From Pedobacter nutrimenti (GTDB taxonomy: Bacteria > Bacteroidota > Bacteroidia > Sphingobacteriales > Sphingobacteriaceae): a DNA stretch of 64,000 bases. The notes beneath the pieces are model-generated. The model had not been told where the DNA came from and did not search any database. It saw only the letters and a program-made list of their open reading frames with translations. Shown here one piece after another: positions 52,292-60,602 of this stretch (position 1 is its first letter; every line of letters starts with the position of its first letter). Both the position numbers and the translations under genes were made by a program. The stretch covers positions 571,745 through 635,744 of the forward strand of contig NZ_QKLU01000003.1 of the NCBI RefSeq assembly GCF_003208655.1. The letters are read 5' to 3'.

Positions 52292-52636
52292 ATGCACAAG
52301 AACCTTAAAAACAGCCTGAACCATTTTGGCTGGCTGCTCTATGTATCGGGCAGTACCAGCATTCCCTTTCTCAAAGACCCTGCACCCGACATAGAACGGG
52401 CCTACAAAACCTTTACCGACCAAATGTTTGCCGACATTTTAAACGATCCGCAAAAGGCCCGTAAAAACTGGTTCCCTTTAAAAAGGGAACTGATTAACCT
52501 GCTCGACCAGGCTACTGAGGTGATCTGTGCCTTTAAAGATGACGACCCCAGGCGCTGCAATGCGGCCGTAAGCATTTACAACAAGCTGTGTATGATCATC
52601 GACTTTTTAGACGATTTTCAGGAGCAGCCCGCCTAG
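52292..52636 (+). CDS. Small hypothetical helical protein
   Basis: A 114-residue soluble protein, mostly helical by composition (DIERAYKTFTDQMFADILND; WFPLKRELINLLDQATEVIC; YNKLCMIIDFLDDFQEQP). No domain recognised. It and the next small gene lie between the susCD-TlpA operon and the M16 peptidase gene, on the same strand. The palindrome upstream suggests a separate transcript. Confidence 0.6.
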   Translation: MHKNLKNSLNHFGWLLYVSGSTSIPFLKDPAPDIERAYKTFTDQMFADILNDPQKARKNWFPLKRELINLLDQATEVICAFKDDDPRRCNAAVSIYNKLCMIIDFLDDFQEQPA

Positions 52637-52719
52637 ATTTTTTTGTCACCCGGGACATCAAAATTTTTATAATCCATACTTTATTTTGTATAACACTAAA
52701 CCCTTAATCATTTCTCTTT

Positions 52720-53013
52720 ATGAATTTTACCAGTAAAGATCTGGAAAACTATTTCTGGACATCCGGGAACCACATTACCACCACCAGCGGTGTAGAAATT
52801 GTCCTTCATGCCAGCGCCCTGGTTGAACTTTCTGTTTTACTGCGCAACGAGCTGGACTATCCCGAGCGTTATCAGGTAAGTGCTTCTTTTTACTCTTTAA
52901 GCGCTTTTATGGCCTTTTTTGCTTTTGAAAATTACCAGTCCATTGAGCAGATTTCCGTGCAGGACCTGCTCGCTTTGTACAGGCTGGGTTATGCGCATTT
53001 GGAAAGGGTGTAG
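52720..53013 (+). CDS. Small hypothetical protein
   Basis: A 97-residue soluble protein (MNFTSKDLENYFWTSGNHIT; VSASFYSLSAFMAFFAFENY; LLALYRLGYAHLERV). No domain recognised and no signal peptide. It follows the previous small gene by 83 bp, with TTATTTTG near 52680-52690 as a weak promoter. Confidence 0.55.
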   Translation: MNFTSKDLENYFWTSGNHITTTSGVEIVLHASALVELSVLLRNELDYPERYQVSASFYSLSAFMAFFAFENYQSIEQISVQDLLALYRLGYAHLERV

Positions 53014-53096
53014 GGAGGCGTTTTTAGCTTGGTTTGCATTAACCTTTATTAACGTTTTTGCAAGCTTGGTTTAGGTTTAAGTGGCTGTTTATCTGG

Positions 53097-53104
53097 TATT
53101 TTTG
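53097..53104 (+). promoter_or_regulatory. Putative -7 promoter element of the M16 peptidase gene
   Basis: TATTTTTG matches TAnnTTTG, 46 bp before the ATG. A TTTA at 53076-53079 may stand in for TTTG. It suggests the peptidase has its own promoter. Confidence 0.4.
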
Positions 53105-53150
53105 TTCAAACAGAGCCAATGAAATTTAAATAGAGAAGAAATGAAAATAT

Positions 53151-56006
53151 ATGTATAAAAACCAAAAACTACTACTTACTGCATTACTTGCAGGAATAGG
53201 TCTGCCGGCGCTTACCACTGCGCAGGTTACAAAAAACAGTCCGCCAAAAAAGCAGGCGAGTGTTCAGACGGTAAAGGCGCAACAAGTCCTTCCGCTTGAC
53301 CCTACGGTCAGGGTAGGTAAATTACCCAATGGCTTTACTTATTATATCCGTCAAAATAAAGAACCGAAAAATAGAGTGGTCATGTACCTGGCCAATAAGA
53401 TAGGCTCTATTTTGGAAACAGACCAGCAGCAGGGACTTGCCCATTTTATGGAACACATGAGTTTTAACGGAACAAAACACTTTCCTAAAAGCGAACTGAT
53501 CAATTATCTTCAAAAATCGGGGGTACGATTTGGTGCCGACCTGAATGCTTATACAGGCTTTGATGAAACCGTTTACCAGTTGCCCTTACCAAGTGACAAT
53601 CCGGAAATACTAAAGAATGGCTTACAGATTATGCGCGACTGGGCACAGGACGTCACGCTTGATCCGGTGGAAATTGACAAAGAGCGTGGTGTGATCCTGG
53701 AAGAAAAACGCTTGGACAAGGGGGCTTCTGAACGGATGGATAAACAAACTTTTCCTATCCTGCTGAATCAATCGAGGTATGCATCGCGTTTACCCATTGG
53801 AACCGAAGAGGTTTTGTTGAATTTTAAACCCGAAGAGATCCGCTCTTATTACAGGGATTGGTACCGGCCAAACCTGCAGGCACTGATTGTTGTGGGAGAT
53901 ATAGACGTTAACAAAATGGAGCAAAGTATTAAAGCGAAGTTTTCAGACTTGAAAAACCCGGTCCGGGAAAAACCAAGAACAAAATACCGCGTTCCTTTAA
54001 CGGGTAAAAACCAGTTTGTGGTGGTTACTGATAAGGAAATGCCTTCGACTGTTGCGCAGGTGGTTATTAAACATACAGCACCCGAACTGAAAACAGAAAG
54101 TGACTACCGCAGCTCGCTGATCCGTGGGTTGTTTAATCAAATGTTAAGCCATCGTTATAAAGAATTGTCCAGGCAAGCAGATCCTCCATTTTTGGAGGGT
54201 GGTGCCGGTATAGAAGACCTTTTGGGCGGGCTGGATAATTATACGGTCACCGTGTCGGCCAAGCCTGGTGAACTGGAAAAGGGCTTTAAGGCCGTTTGGC
54301 GGGAAAGCCGCCGGCTACAGCTTTTTGGTTTTACCCAAACAGAGTTGGATAGGGCCAAACAAAACTACCTGAGCCGCATGGATGCTGCTGTTAAAGAAAA
54401 GGATAAAACAGCTTCCCAAGCTTATGTGGAAGCGTATCTGCAGCATTTTCTGAAGCAAATTGCAGTTCCTGGTCTGGTAAAGGACAACGAACTGGTCCAT
54501 AAATTTATTCCCGGCATTACGCTGGCCGAATTGAACGGCGTAAGCAAAGAATACATACAGGACACCAACAGGGATATTGTGATTATGGCCCCCGATAAAG
54601 ACAAAGCCACAATGCCTGCTGAAGCCAAAGTACTTGGCTGGATCGATGCTGTAAATGCAGAAAAACTGGAAGCTTATAAAGACAATGTAAACACTTTACC
54701 TTTGTTGGTCAACCAGCCTGTAACCGGAAAAATTGCGACAGAAGAAAAGGATGTTCAACTTGGAATAACCAGGTTAACCTTAAGCAATGGGGTTAAGGTC
54801 ATTTTAAAGAAAACAGATTTTAAAAACAACCAGATATTGTTTAGGGCATTTTCTAATGGGGGTACTTCTCTGTACAGTGATGCTGATTTTCAAAGTGCAT
54901 CTAAAGCAGCCGGTCTGGTGGCCGCAGGTGGACTGGGTAATTATACAGCCACCCAACTGGATAAATTTTTGTCTGGTAAACAACTGAAAGTAAAGCCATA
55001 TATAAGCGAACGCAGCCAGGGTTTTAGCGGCAGTTCGACACCCGGGGATTTGGAAACAGCTCTTCAATTGGTATATGGTTATGTAACTGAGCCCCGTAAA
55101 GATCCGGAAATTTTTAAAGGGATTATAGCCAATGCAAAAGACGAGCTGGCCAACAGGTCAGATGATCCGGAAAAAGTTTTTGGGGATACGGTAAATGCGG
55201 TATTGAGTAATTACAATGTTCGTCGTACCGGACCAAGCCTGGAAAAAATTAGTCAGATTAGTCTTGACAGGGCCTTTGAAATTTATAAAGAACGTTTTTC
55301 CAATGCGGCAGACCTTACTTTTACCTTTGTGGGCAGTATAGATGAAGCGCAAATAAAACCTTTGCTGGAAAAATACCTGGGTTCACTTCCTTCGACCGGA
55401 AAAAAAGAAGAGGCAAAAAACCTGGGTATCGGTATTCCTGAGGGGGTAATTTCTAAAACTGTACATAAGGGATCGGAGCCGAAAGCCACGGTTTACCTGA
55501 TATTTTCGGGGTCATTTGATTACAGTTATGAAAACGACCTGAAATTAGAGGCCATAAAGGAAGCGCTGGAAATCAGGATGACCGAACGACTGCGGGAAGA
55601 AGAAGGTGGTGTATACACACCAGGGGTAGATGTGGGGACTTCCAAGTTTCCTGAAGAAAAATTTAGTCTGGTTGTTTCTTTTGGTTGTGCACCTGCCAAC
55701 GTTGAACGCCTGATTGCTTCGGCTGTGGATGAGGTGAATAAACTGAAAAAAGAGGGGCCTTTGCTGGAAAATGTCAATAAATTTAAAGCTGAAGATGTAA
55801 GGAGACGGGAAACAGAATTAAAGACAAATGTTTTTTGGCTGAATTACTTAAATGAGCAGTTGTTAATCAATGAGCCATTGAACAAGCTGTTTGATTACGA
55901 TGCTACAATGAATAAAATTAGCGTTTCGAGCTTAAAGGAAATTGCAGCCAAATACCTGACCGGAAAAAATTACATCAGACTGGTTTTATTGCCTGAGACT
56001 AAATAA
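53151..56006 (+). CDS. M16-family zinc metallopeptidase (insulinase/PqqL-like)
   Basis: A 951-residue exported peptidase. Signal peptide 1-24 (cut near LTTAQ). The inverted zinc motif is His98-Phe-Met-Glu101-His102 in LAHFMEHMSFNGTKHFPKSE; the third ligand is Glu178 in IDKERGVILEEKRL, 76 residues on, as expected. A second M16-type half follows (about 540-950), without the motif, as in other two-domain members. It should degrade peptides brought in by the neighbouring SusCD pair. It has its own promoter-like element. Confidence 0.93.
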   Translation: MYKNQKLLLTALLAGIGLPALTTAQVTKNSPPKKQASVQTVKAQQVLPLDPTVRVGKLPNGFTYYIRQNKEPKNRVVMYLANKIGSILETDQQQGLAHFMEHMSFNGTKHFPKSELINYLQKSGVRFGADLNAYTGFDETVYQLPLPSDNPEILKNGLQIMRDWAQDVTLDPVEIDKERGVILEEKRLDKGASERMDKQTFPILLNQSRYASRLPIGTEEVLLNFKPEEIRSYYRDWYRPNLQALIVVGDIDVNKMEQSIKAKFSDLKNPVREKPRTKYRVPLTGKNQFVVVTDKEMPSTVAQVVIKHTAPELKTESDYRSSLIRGLFNQMLSHRYKELSRQADPPFLEGGAGIEDLLGGLDNYTVTVSAKPGELEKGFKAVWRESRRLQLFGFTQTELDRAKQNYLSRMDAAVKEKDKTASQAYVEAYLQHFLKQIAVPGLVKDNELVHKFIPGITLAELNGVSKEYIQDTNRDIVIMAPDKDKATMPAEAKVLGWIDAVNAEKLEAYKDNVNTLPLLVNQPVTGKIATEEKDVQLGITRLTLSNGVKVILKKTDFKNNQILFRAFSNGGTSLYSDADFQSASKAAGLVAAGGLGNYTATQLDKFLSGKQLKVKPYISERSQGFSGSSTPGDLETALQLVYGYVTEPRKDPEIFKGIIANAKDELANRSDDPEKVFGDTVNAVLSNYNVRRTGPSLEKISQISLDRAFEIYKERFSNAADLTFTFVGSIDEAQIKPLLEKYLGSLPSTGKKEEAKNLGIGIPEGVISKTVHKGSEPKATVYLIFSGSFDYSYENDLKLEAIKEALEIRMTERLREEEGGVYTPGVDVGTSKFPEEKFSLVVSFGCAPANVERLIASAVDEVNKLKKEGPLLENVNKFKAEDVRRRETELKTNVFWLNYLNEQLLINEPLNKLFDYDATMNKISVSSLKEIAAKYLTGKNYIRLVLLPETK

Positions 56007-56037
56007 CAGGCTATTTATTAGCTTATATTTCATGTGT

Positions 56038-56086
56038 GATATTTCATTCATATGAGGTGTTCATAGCCTAATATGAATGAAATATC
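56038..56086. repeat. Long inverted repeat
   Basis: GATATTTCATTCATATGAGG at 56038-56057 pairs with 56067-56086 at 19 of 20 positions around a 9-base loop. It has no T run behind it and is AT-rich. It lies 32 bp after the peptidase stop, next to an Rpn remnant. Confidence 0.8.
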
Positions 56087-56098
56087 ATTCTAGTTAAT

Positions 56099-56131
56099 AA
56101 CCCTCCATCATTTTCAGGCGGGTTTTTGTTT
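56099..56131 (+). terminator. Rho-independent terminator after the peptidase
   Basis: AACCCTCC pairs with GGCGGGTT (7 of 8) around a 10-base loop, followed by TTTGTTTTT. It lies 93 bp after the stop, behind the long inverted repeat. Confidence 0.65.
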
Positions 56132-56208
56132 TTGAAGGAAGCCCGGTAATGCTTTTCTAGTTTATGTAAATATACTTTAAGTTTACTTTGTTTTTCTGTG
56201 TTGAATAA

Positions 56209-56646
56209 TTGTTTTCTAATTATATAGATTTAAGTAAATTTGTAAAGAAAGAGGCTGAACTTGAAACAGGTCTTGACATCTGGCTGTATTCATTGAAGCA
56301 TCTGAGCGAACAGGATGATATACCGGCTCACCTGAAACAAACTATATTTGAAAAGCTATATGATGTAGCGAATTATTTTAATATGCCAAAAGAGGAACAG
56401 GACATGTATAACGAAAGTTTAAAAAGGAAATGGGACCAGGAGGCGGTGCTGGCCAGGAAACTGGAGGCGGGTTTGGAGCAGGGTCGAGAGGAAGGGATGA
56501 AAGAAGGTAGGGAAGAAGGACGCGAGGAAGGGATTCAGGAGGGTAAGTTAGAAGTAGCTCTTGAAATGAAAAAGAATGGAGTGCCATTACAGGACATTGC
56601 TAAATATACCGGGCTTTCTTTACCCGAGCTGGAAAAGCTATCTTAA
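56209..56646 (+). pseudogene. Second Rpn-family C-terminal fragment
   Basis: The 145-residue frame starts at a TTG and has only the C-terminal part of an Rpn/PD-(D/E)XK nuclease-transposase protein: IDLSKFVKKEAELETGLDIW, LYSLKHLSEQDDIPAHLKQT, IFEKLYDVANYFNMPKEEQD, a run of EGREEG-type repeats, and the tail IAKYTGLSLPELEKLS. The nuclease domain, about 150 residues in relatives, is absent. No start-codon region for it is seen upstream. Likely a relic. Confidence 0.78.
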
Positions 56647-56721
56647 TACCGTTGCAATTTAAAGGATTGGCCTAATCCGGATGTTGGCTCCCGTAACTTA
56701 AAAATAAACTGAGCGCTTGCC

Positions 56722-57525
56722 ATGAATCATAAAGAAAAACAAGCTGCACTTGAAAAGTATAAGGCTATTGCAATTGCAACATTGGACTACTTAATTAAAA
56801 ATTATACGGGAAAATTGGTTTTTGATCAATATGATCCTCATGTAATGGTTTATTCCACGCAAAAAGAGCAGGTGGAGCGATATTTTAAGCAACGCAAATT
56901 AGACCAGCTTAAACGCCACAGTACAAATTTTCAGAGGATCCTTTTGCATAACCTGGATGTAAAGTTCAAAGACTTTATTAAAGAACAGACGGGGTATGAA
57001 ATAGATATATTTAAGGACTTGCAAGACAGGATAGAGGCCATTGTTGCCAGCAAGGAGATCACTAAGGATCGGGAATTGTATGATGTTCGCCTGATGAGTG
57101 ACATATATGAAAAGACCAACGGTGACCAAAAGAAGCTGGCCGTTTTACAAAATTTAGTTGTGGCTTTTACTGATAAAATTCCTGTTGAAAGAAGTTCCAA
57201 AGTGATCTCCGAACAAAAGTATAAGGAAATGAGGCGTAGATCTGGCTTTCTTTTAGATCTGGCCTCACCGGATAAAAAAAACAGACTGGAACTTTATACA
57301 AATGGGAAGGATGGCTGTGCCCAGACCTCTGTTAATGTTTATTTGAAGGATGGTAATGGTGGAGCTGTTTATACTGCAAAGGGACAAAGTTTACCCATTA
57401 AAACGTATTGGAAAGATAACCGCACGGTGGTGATAGAAACGAAAAAAACTTATGAAGTAACCACACGTTATGAAAAGCTAAGTTCGTTAAAAAATGTTAT
57501 TCGTATTGAGTATACAGAGGACTGA
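56722..57525 (+). CDS. Hypothetical protein
   Basis: A 267-residue soluble protein rich in Lys, Glu and Asp. The first two thirds are helical (KYKAIAIATLDYLIKNYTGK; LQDRIEAIVASKEITKDREL); the last third is strand-like (RLELYTNGKDGCAQTSVNVY; RYEKLSSLKNVIRIEYTED). No domain or catalytic pattern recognised. It follows the Rpn relic by 75 bp and is closed by a strong two-way terminator. Confidence 0.6.
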   Translation: MNHKEKQAALEKYKAIAIATLDYLIKNYTGKLVFDQYDPHVMVYSTQKEQVERYFKQRKLDQLKRHSTNFQRILLHNLDVKFKDFIKEQTGYEIDIFKDLQDRIEAIVASKEITKDRELYDVRLMSDIYEKTNGDQKKLAVLQNLVVAFTDKIPVERSSKVISEQKYKEMRRRSGFLLDLASPDKKNRLELYTNGKDGCAQTSVNVYLKDGNGGAVYTAKGQSLPIKTYWKDNRTVVIETKKTYEVTTRYEKLSSLKNVIRIEYTED

Positions 57526-57548
57526 TTGTCGTTCGGTAAATGATTAAG

Positions 57549-57583
57549 AAATTGTGCAATGACCATAAGTCATTGCACAATTT
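57549..57583. terminator. Bidirectional terminator
   Basis: Perfect 15 bp stem AAATTGTGCAATGAC / GTCATTGCACAATTT with loop CATAA, between two convergent genes. The arms' A and T ends provide T runs on both strands. Confidence 0.9.
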
Positions 57584-57590
57584 CAGCAGT

Positions 57591-58346
57591 TTATCTGTTT
57601 TTTTTGGTCATACTATCGGGTTTCATCATTTGCTGTTCCCAGACCAATTTGCCTGTTTTATCAAAGTATTTAACGCCTGTAAAGTTCTCTTTGCTTTTAA
57701 AAAACTGAGTATCTGGTTTGGCCATTCCAATCATCAGTTCTCCATGTTTACCTTTAATAAAAAGCCCTTTGGTGTTGTTGTCACCAGCCATTAGGTGCAC
57801 TGCTTCGCCTTCAGAGTCGTCAAGTCCTACGACTGCTCTGGCTTTGCCATCCGCTGAAGAATTTACCCCGGCGCCCCCCAGTTCAAGCCCCATGCTGTCA
57901 TTCCAGGATATGCCCGAAAACTCGAAGATGCGATGGCCCACGTTAGGATCGGATAGCTTTTCACCAAACTGTACCCGGTCAAAGCCATTTTCGTTCATCA
58001 CCACAACGCCTACCGCACTGTGAACATAATTGCGATACCACTTCATATACTGGTCGGGATTCTTTTTATACATTTTGGCCGACCAGTATTTGCGGACTAA
58101 AGCGGTATCGGTTCGTACCCTGTCTTTAGAAAATGGAATTGGAGCCCCGATTAGAATGCGGTCTTTACCCAGGCTGTCTTCAATTACTATACCTTTTGCC
58201 CTGATGATGTCAAATTTATCTTCTTTTTTAAAAGAAAGGCCTGCTATGCCTATAAAAGCAAAGCCTAAACAGGTTATAAATGCAAACTTGAGTTTGCGGT
58301 GTTTTTGTTCCAGTTGTTGCAGCCGGATAAGTAACTCTTTTTCCAT
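57591..58346 (-). CDS. Hypothetical membrane-anchored beta protein
   Basis: A 251-residue protein: a short N-terminal helix (LQQLEQKHRKLKFAFITCLG), a transmembrane span about 20-38, then an extracytoplasmic beta-rich part with repeated strand units (RAKGIVIEDSLGKDRILIGA; GVVVMNENGFDRVQFGEKL; LMIGMAKPDTQFF). The GxV..DxxGxDRI-type repeats resemble right-handed beta structures. No known domain. Confidence 0.65.
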   Translation of the reverse strand: MEKELLIRLQQLEQKHRKLKFAFITCLGFAFIGIAGLSFKKEDKFDIIRAKGIVIEDSLGKDRILIGAPIPFSKDRVRTDTALVRKYWSAKMYKKNPDQYMKWYRNYVHSAVGVVVMNENGFDRVQFGEKLSDPNVGHRIFEFSGISWNDSMGLELGGAGVNSSADGKARAVVGLDDSEGEAVHLMAGDNNTKGLFIKGKHGELMIGMAKPDTQFFKSKENFTGVKYFDKTGKLVWEQQMMKPDSMTKKNR

Positions 58347-58440
58347 TGTCTTGGTTTTAGTTTAAACATGGGACAAGGCGGTGTTGAAGAAGTTGCATTT
58401 AAAGGGTTAAAATACTTGGAAACCAGTAGGTTTTGTTGGT

Positions 58441-58971
58441 TTAATCTATGCGGTAACGCAGGGAAACCAGTCCGGTTTCATAAGTTTTACTTTCCAGCAG
58501 GGTCAGTGCGGTACGGTTATCATTGTTGTGAAATAAGGGCTTTCCGCTACCCAGCAGCACTGGATGTACAGACATCCACAATTCATCCACCAGGCCGGCT
58601 TTCATTAAGGCTTCTGTAAGTGATGCCCCGCCAAACAACCAGATGTCTTTGCCGGGCTGCTCTTTTATGTTTTTCGCCTGTGCAATACTGTCACCGGATA
58701 TCAGTTTAGCGCCTTCCTTTACCGATTTTAAGGTATTGGAAAATACATATTCGGTTACTGCAGGCATGCCGGGAATCATGCCGTCATTGGGGTTCTGGGC
58801 ATGCTTCAGTGCTATTTCGTAGCTTTTTCGGCCAATAAAAATAGCGTCTATGCGATTGAAAAATTCATTGAGGCCATAATCCTGATCGGTAAAGCACCAA
58901 TCGTACTCGCCATTTGGTCCTTCAATATATCCATCCAGGGTTACGGCCAGTCCCAGTATTAATTTTCGCAT
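58441..58971 (-). CDS. Dihydrofolate reductase-family (RibD C-terminal-like) protein
   Basis: A 176-residue cytoplasmic NAD(P)H oxidoreductase fold: LGLAVTLDGYIEGPNGEYDW at the start, IFIGRKSYEIALKHAQ, DIWLFGGASLTEALMKAGLV with the Gly-Gly dinucleotide loop, and the closing SLRYRID. These proteins, often named YyaP/YwjB-like, are not true folate enzymes and their substrate is not known. Divergent from the TetR gene; the gap of about 128 bp could hold shared control. Confidence 0.86.
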   Translation of the reverse strand: MRKLILGLAVTLDGYIEGPNGEYDWCFTDQDYGLNEFFNRIDAIFIGRKSYEIALKHAQNPNDGMIPGMPAVTEYVFSNTLKSVKEGAKLISGDSIAQAKNIKEQPGKDIWLFGGASLTEALMKAGLVDELWMSVHPVLLGSGKPLFHNNDNRTALTLLESKTYETGLVSLRYRID

Positions 58972-59099
58972 AATAGGTATAGGTTAAAATTTTAAACGAA
59001 TATACAATTGTTACCAAAAAAGATACAAAGGTTATTGCAGTCAGAATGGATGTCTTTAGCAAAAAAACTATCTTTACCCTAGTCAAACTAAAACCAAAT

Positions 59100-59702
59100 A
59101 TGGGTAGCAAAGAGCGGATTGAGCGTTTAAAAGCTAAGGTCTATCAGGATATTCTTGATGCGGCAATGACCATCATTAAGCAGGAGGGCTACGATGCACT
59201 GAGCATCCGGAAAATTGCCGATAAAATAGAATACAGCACAGCCATTATATATTCTTATTTTTTAAATAAAGAAGCCGTTTTAATTGAACTCTCCAGGGAA
59301 GGTTTTTCCATGCTAATGGATTGTATGAAACAAAAGCTTGCCACAGTAACCGAGCCGCACGACAGAATGGAAGCCATGCTAATGGCCTATCTTCTTTTTG
59401 CAACCAAAGAGAATGAATTGTATCAGCTGATGTACCAGGTTGGTACGGGGGTGGCCGACGTTGGCGAGGCTTTCCCTGCCCTGGCTACATTTATGGGCCT
59501 GTTTAGGGAAGAAATGCAGGGCCTGGTTAAAGGAAAGCCATTTACCGAAGAAACCTTCAGGTGCAATTACCTCGTTTGTATTTCTTTTGTTCACGGGCTG
59601 GTGGCGTTGAACCGCTATTATAAAAATATTGATCCTGCCATGAACGATATGGTGTTAAAAAGGGCCATTGGCGGGATTATCCATACCATTGAACTTTCCT
59701 GA
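59100..59702 (+). CDS. TetR/AcrR-family transcriptional regulator
   Basis: A 200-residue repressor from the ATG at 59100 (MGSKERIERLKAKVYQDILD); an ATG at 59046 would add 18 residues unlike the family. DNA-binding part about 8-55: ALSIRKIADKIEYSTAIIYS YF is the recognition region. The C-terminal ligand domain is helical with VGTGVADVGEAFPALATFMG. Divergent from the DHFR-like gene and convergent with the AraC gene; it may control either the DHFR-like gene or the efflux operon. Confidence 0.88.
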   Translation: MGSKERIERLKAKVYQDILDAAMTIIKQEGYDALSIRKIADKIEYSTAIIYSYFLNKEAVLIELSREGFSMLMDCMKQKLATVTEPHDRMEAMLMAYLLFATKENELYQLMYQVGTGVADVGEAFPALATFMGLFREEMQGLVKGKPFTEETFRCNYLVCISFVHGLVALNRYYKNIDPAMNDMVLKRAIGGIIHTIELS

Positions 59703-59711
59703 GCTTTGGGT

Positions 59712-60512
59712 TTACCTGCTCGTTGTCGTCACCTTTTGGAAATCACTTGGCCGCATATTGACCAGTTGCTGAAAAGTATTGCTAAAGGCTGCAATACTGG
59801 AATAACCAACCTGGTAGGCCACTTCACTTATATTTTTTTCTGTACCCATTAACAGCTCCATGGCTTTGATCATACGGAGCATTTTAAGGTATTGAAGAAA
59901 TGAAATGTTCAGGTGCTGCTGAAACAGGCGGGTCAGGTTTCTTACACTAATGCTAAACTGTAGGGCAACCAGGGGCAAGGTTAAAGGCTCCTGCAGGCGT
60001 TCATGTAAATAGGTGGTTATTTCCTGTAAACGTTTCTCTTCTGTAGTGGGCAAAAGTATAGAAAACTTTTTGCCCGGAGAATGTGCCAGCAAATGTTTCA
60101 TGGTACTCAGAAATTCGTATTCCCAGCTTCCGGGAAAAATTAAGCCCTGCCAGTTTTCAGAAAAACTGATCATTTCACGAAGTAAACTGCTGACCGGATA
60201 AATACCCAGTTCTTCGTAAAGCTGGTGTGCCTGGGTGGGTTCATCTGCAAAATAAATGTTTAAAATGGTCAGCTCACCGGTGTTGAATTTTACATTGTGC
60301 ACCATGCCTTTAGGAATCCATACGTAATGCTGGGAGGGAATGTAATATTCTTTCTCCAGGGTTTTCAGGTAAGCGATGCCCCCCGAAACCAATAAAAGCT
60401 GTCCTTTATTGTGCTTGTGCGCCGGAAAACGATGTTCCAGCTGTTCCTTCATAATGTAAATCGCATCCTGATGAAGGTCAATTTCTTCTTCAAACTTTTT
60501 GAGCAAATTCAT
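59712..60512 (-). CDS. AraC-family regulator with cupin sensor, divergent from efflux operon
   Basis: A 266-residue activator from the ATG at 60512 (a TTG at 60521 is the other option). An N-terminal cupin-like fold about 20-110 (FPAHKHNKGQLLLVSGGIAY; YVWIPKGMVHNVKF) binds an effector; the C-terminal double HTH about 165-262 has LQFSISVRNLTRLFQQHLNI and EVAYQVGYSSIAAFSNTF. It is divergent from the tolC-emrA-emrB operon across 90 bp, so it very likely controls it. Confidence 0.9.
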   Translation of the reverse strand: MNLLKKFEEEIDLHQDAIYIMKEQLEHRFPAHKHNKGQLLLVSGGIAYLKTLEKEYYIPSQHYVWIPKGMVHNVKFNTGELTILNIYFADEPTQAHQLYEELGIYPVSSLLREMISFSENWQGLIFPGSWEYEFLSTMKHLLAHSPGKKFSILLPTTEEKRLQEITTYLHERLQEPLTLPLVALQFSISVRNLTRLFQQHLNISFLQYLKMLRMIKAMELLMGTEKNISEVAYQVGYSSIAAFSNTFQQLVNMRPSDFQKVTTTSR

Positions 60513-60572
60513 GATGGCCAAAATAAGTAAAATATTGGCTCATTATATAAAACCTTTAAATGAACGGCGGGA

Positions 60573-60580
60573 TAATTTTG
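60573..60580 (+). promoter_or_regulatory. Putative -7 promoter element of the efflux operon
   Basis: TAATTTTG matches TAnnTTTG, 22 bp before the tolC-like ATG in the AraC-efflux gap. There is no good TTTG at -33, which suits an activator-dependent promoter. Confidence 0.45.
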
Positions 60581-60602
60581 TGGTGCATCATTAAAATCAA
60601 AA

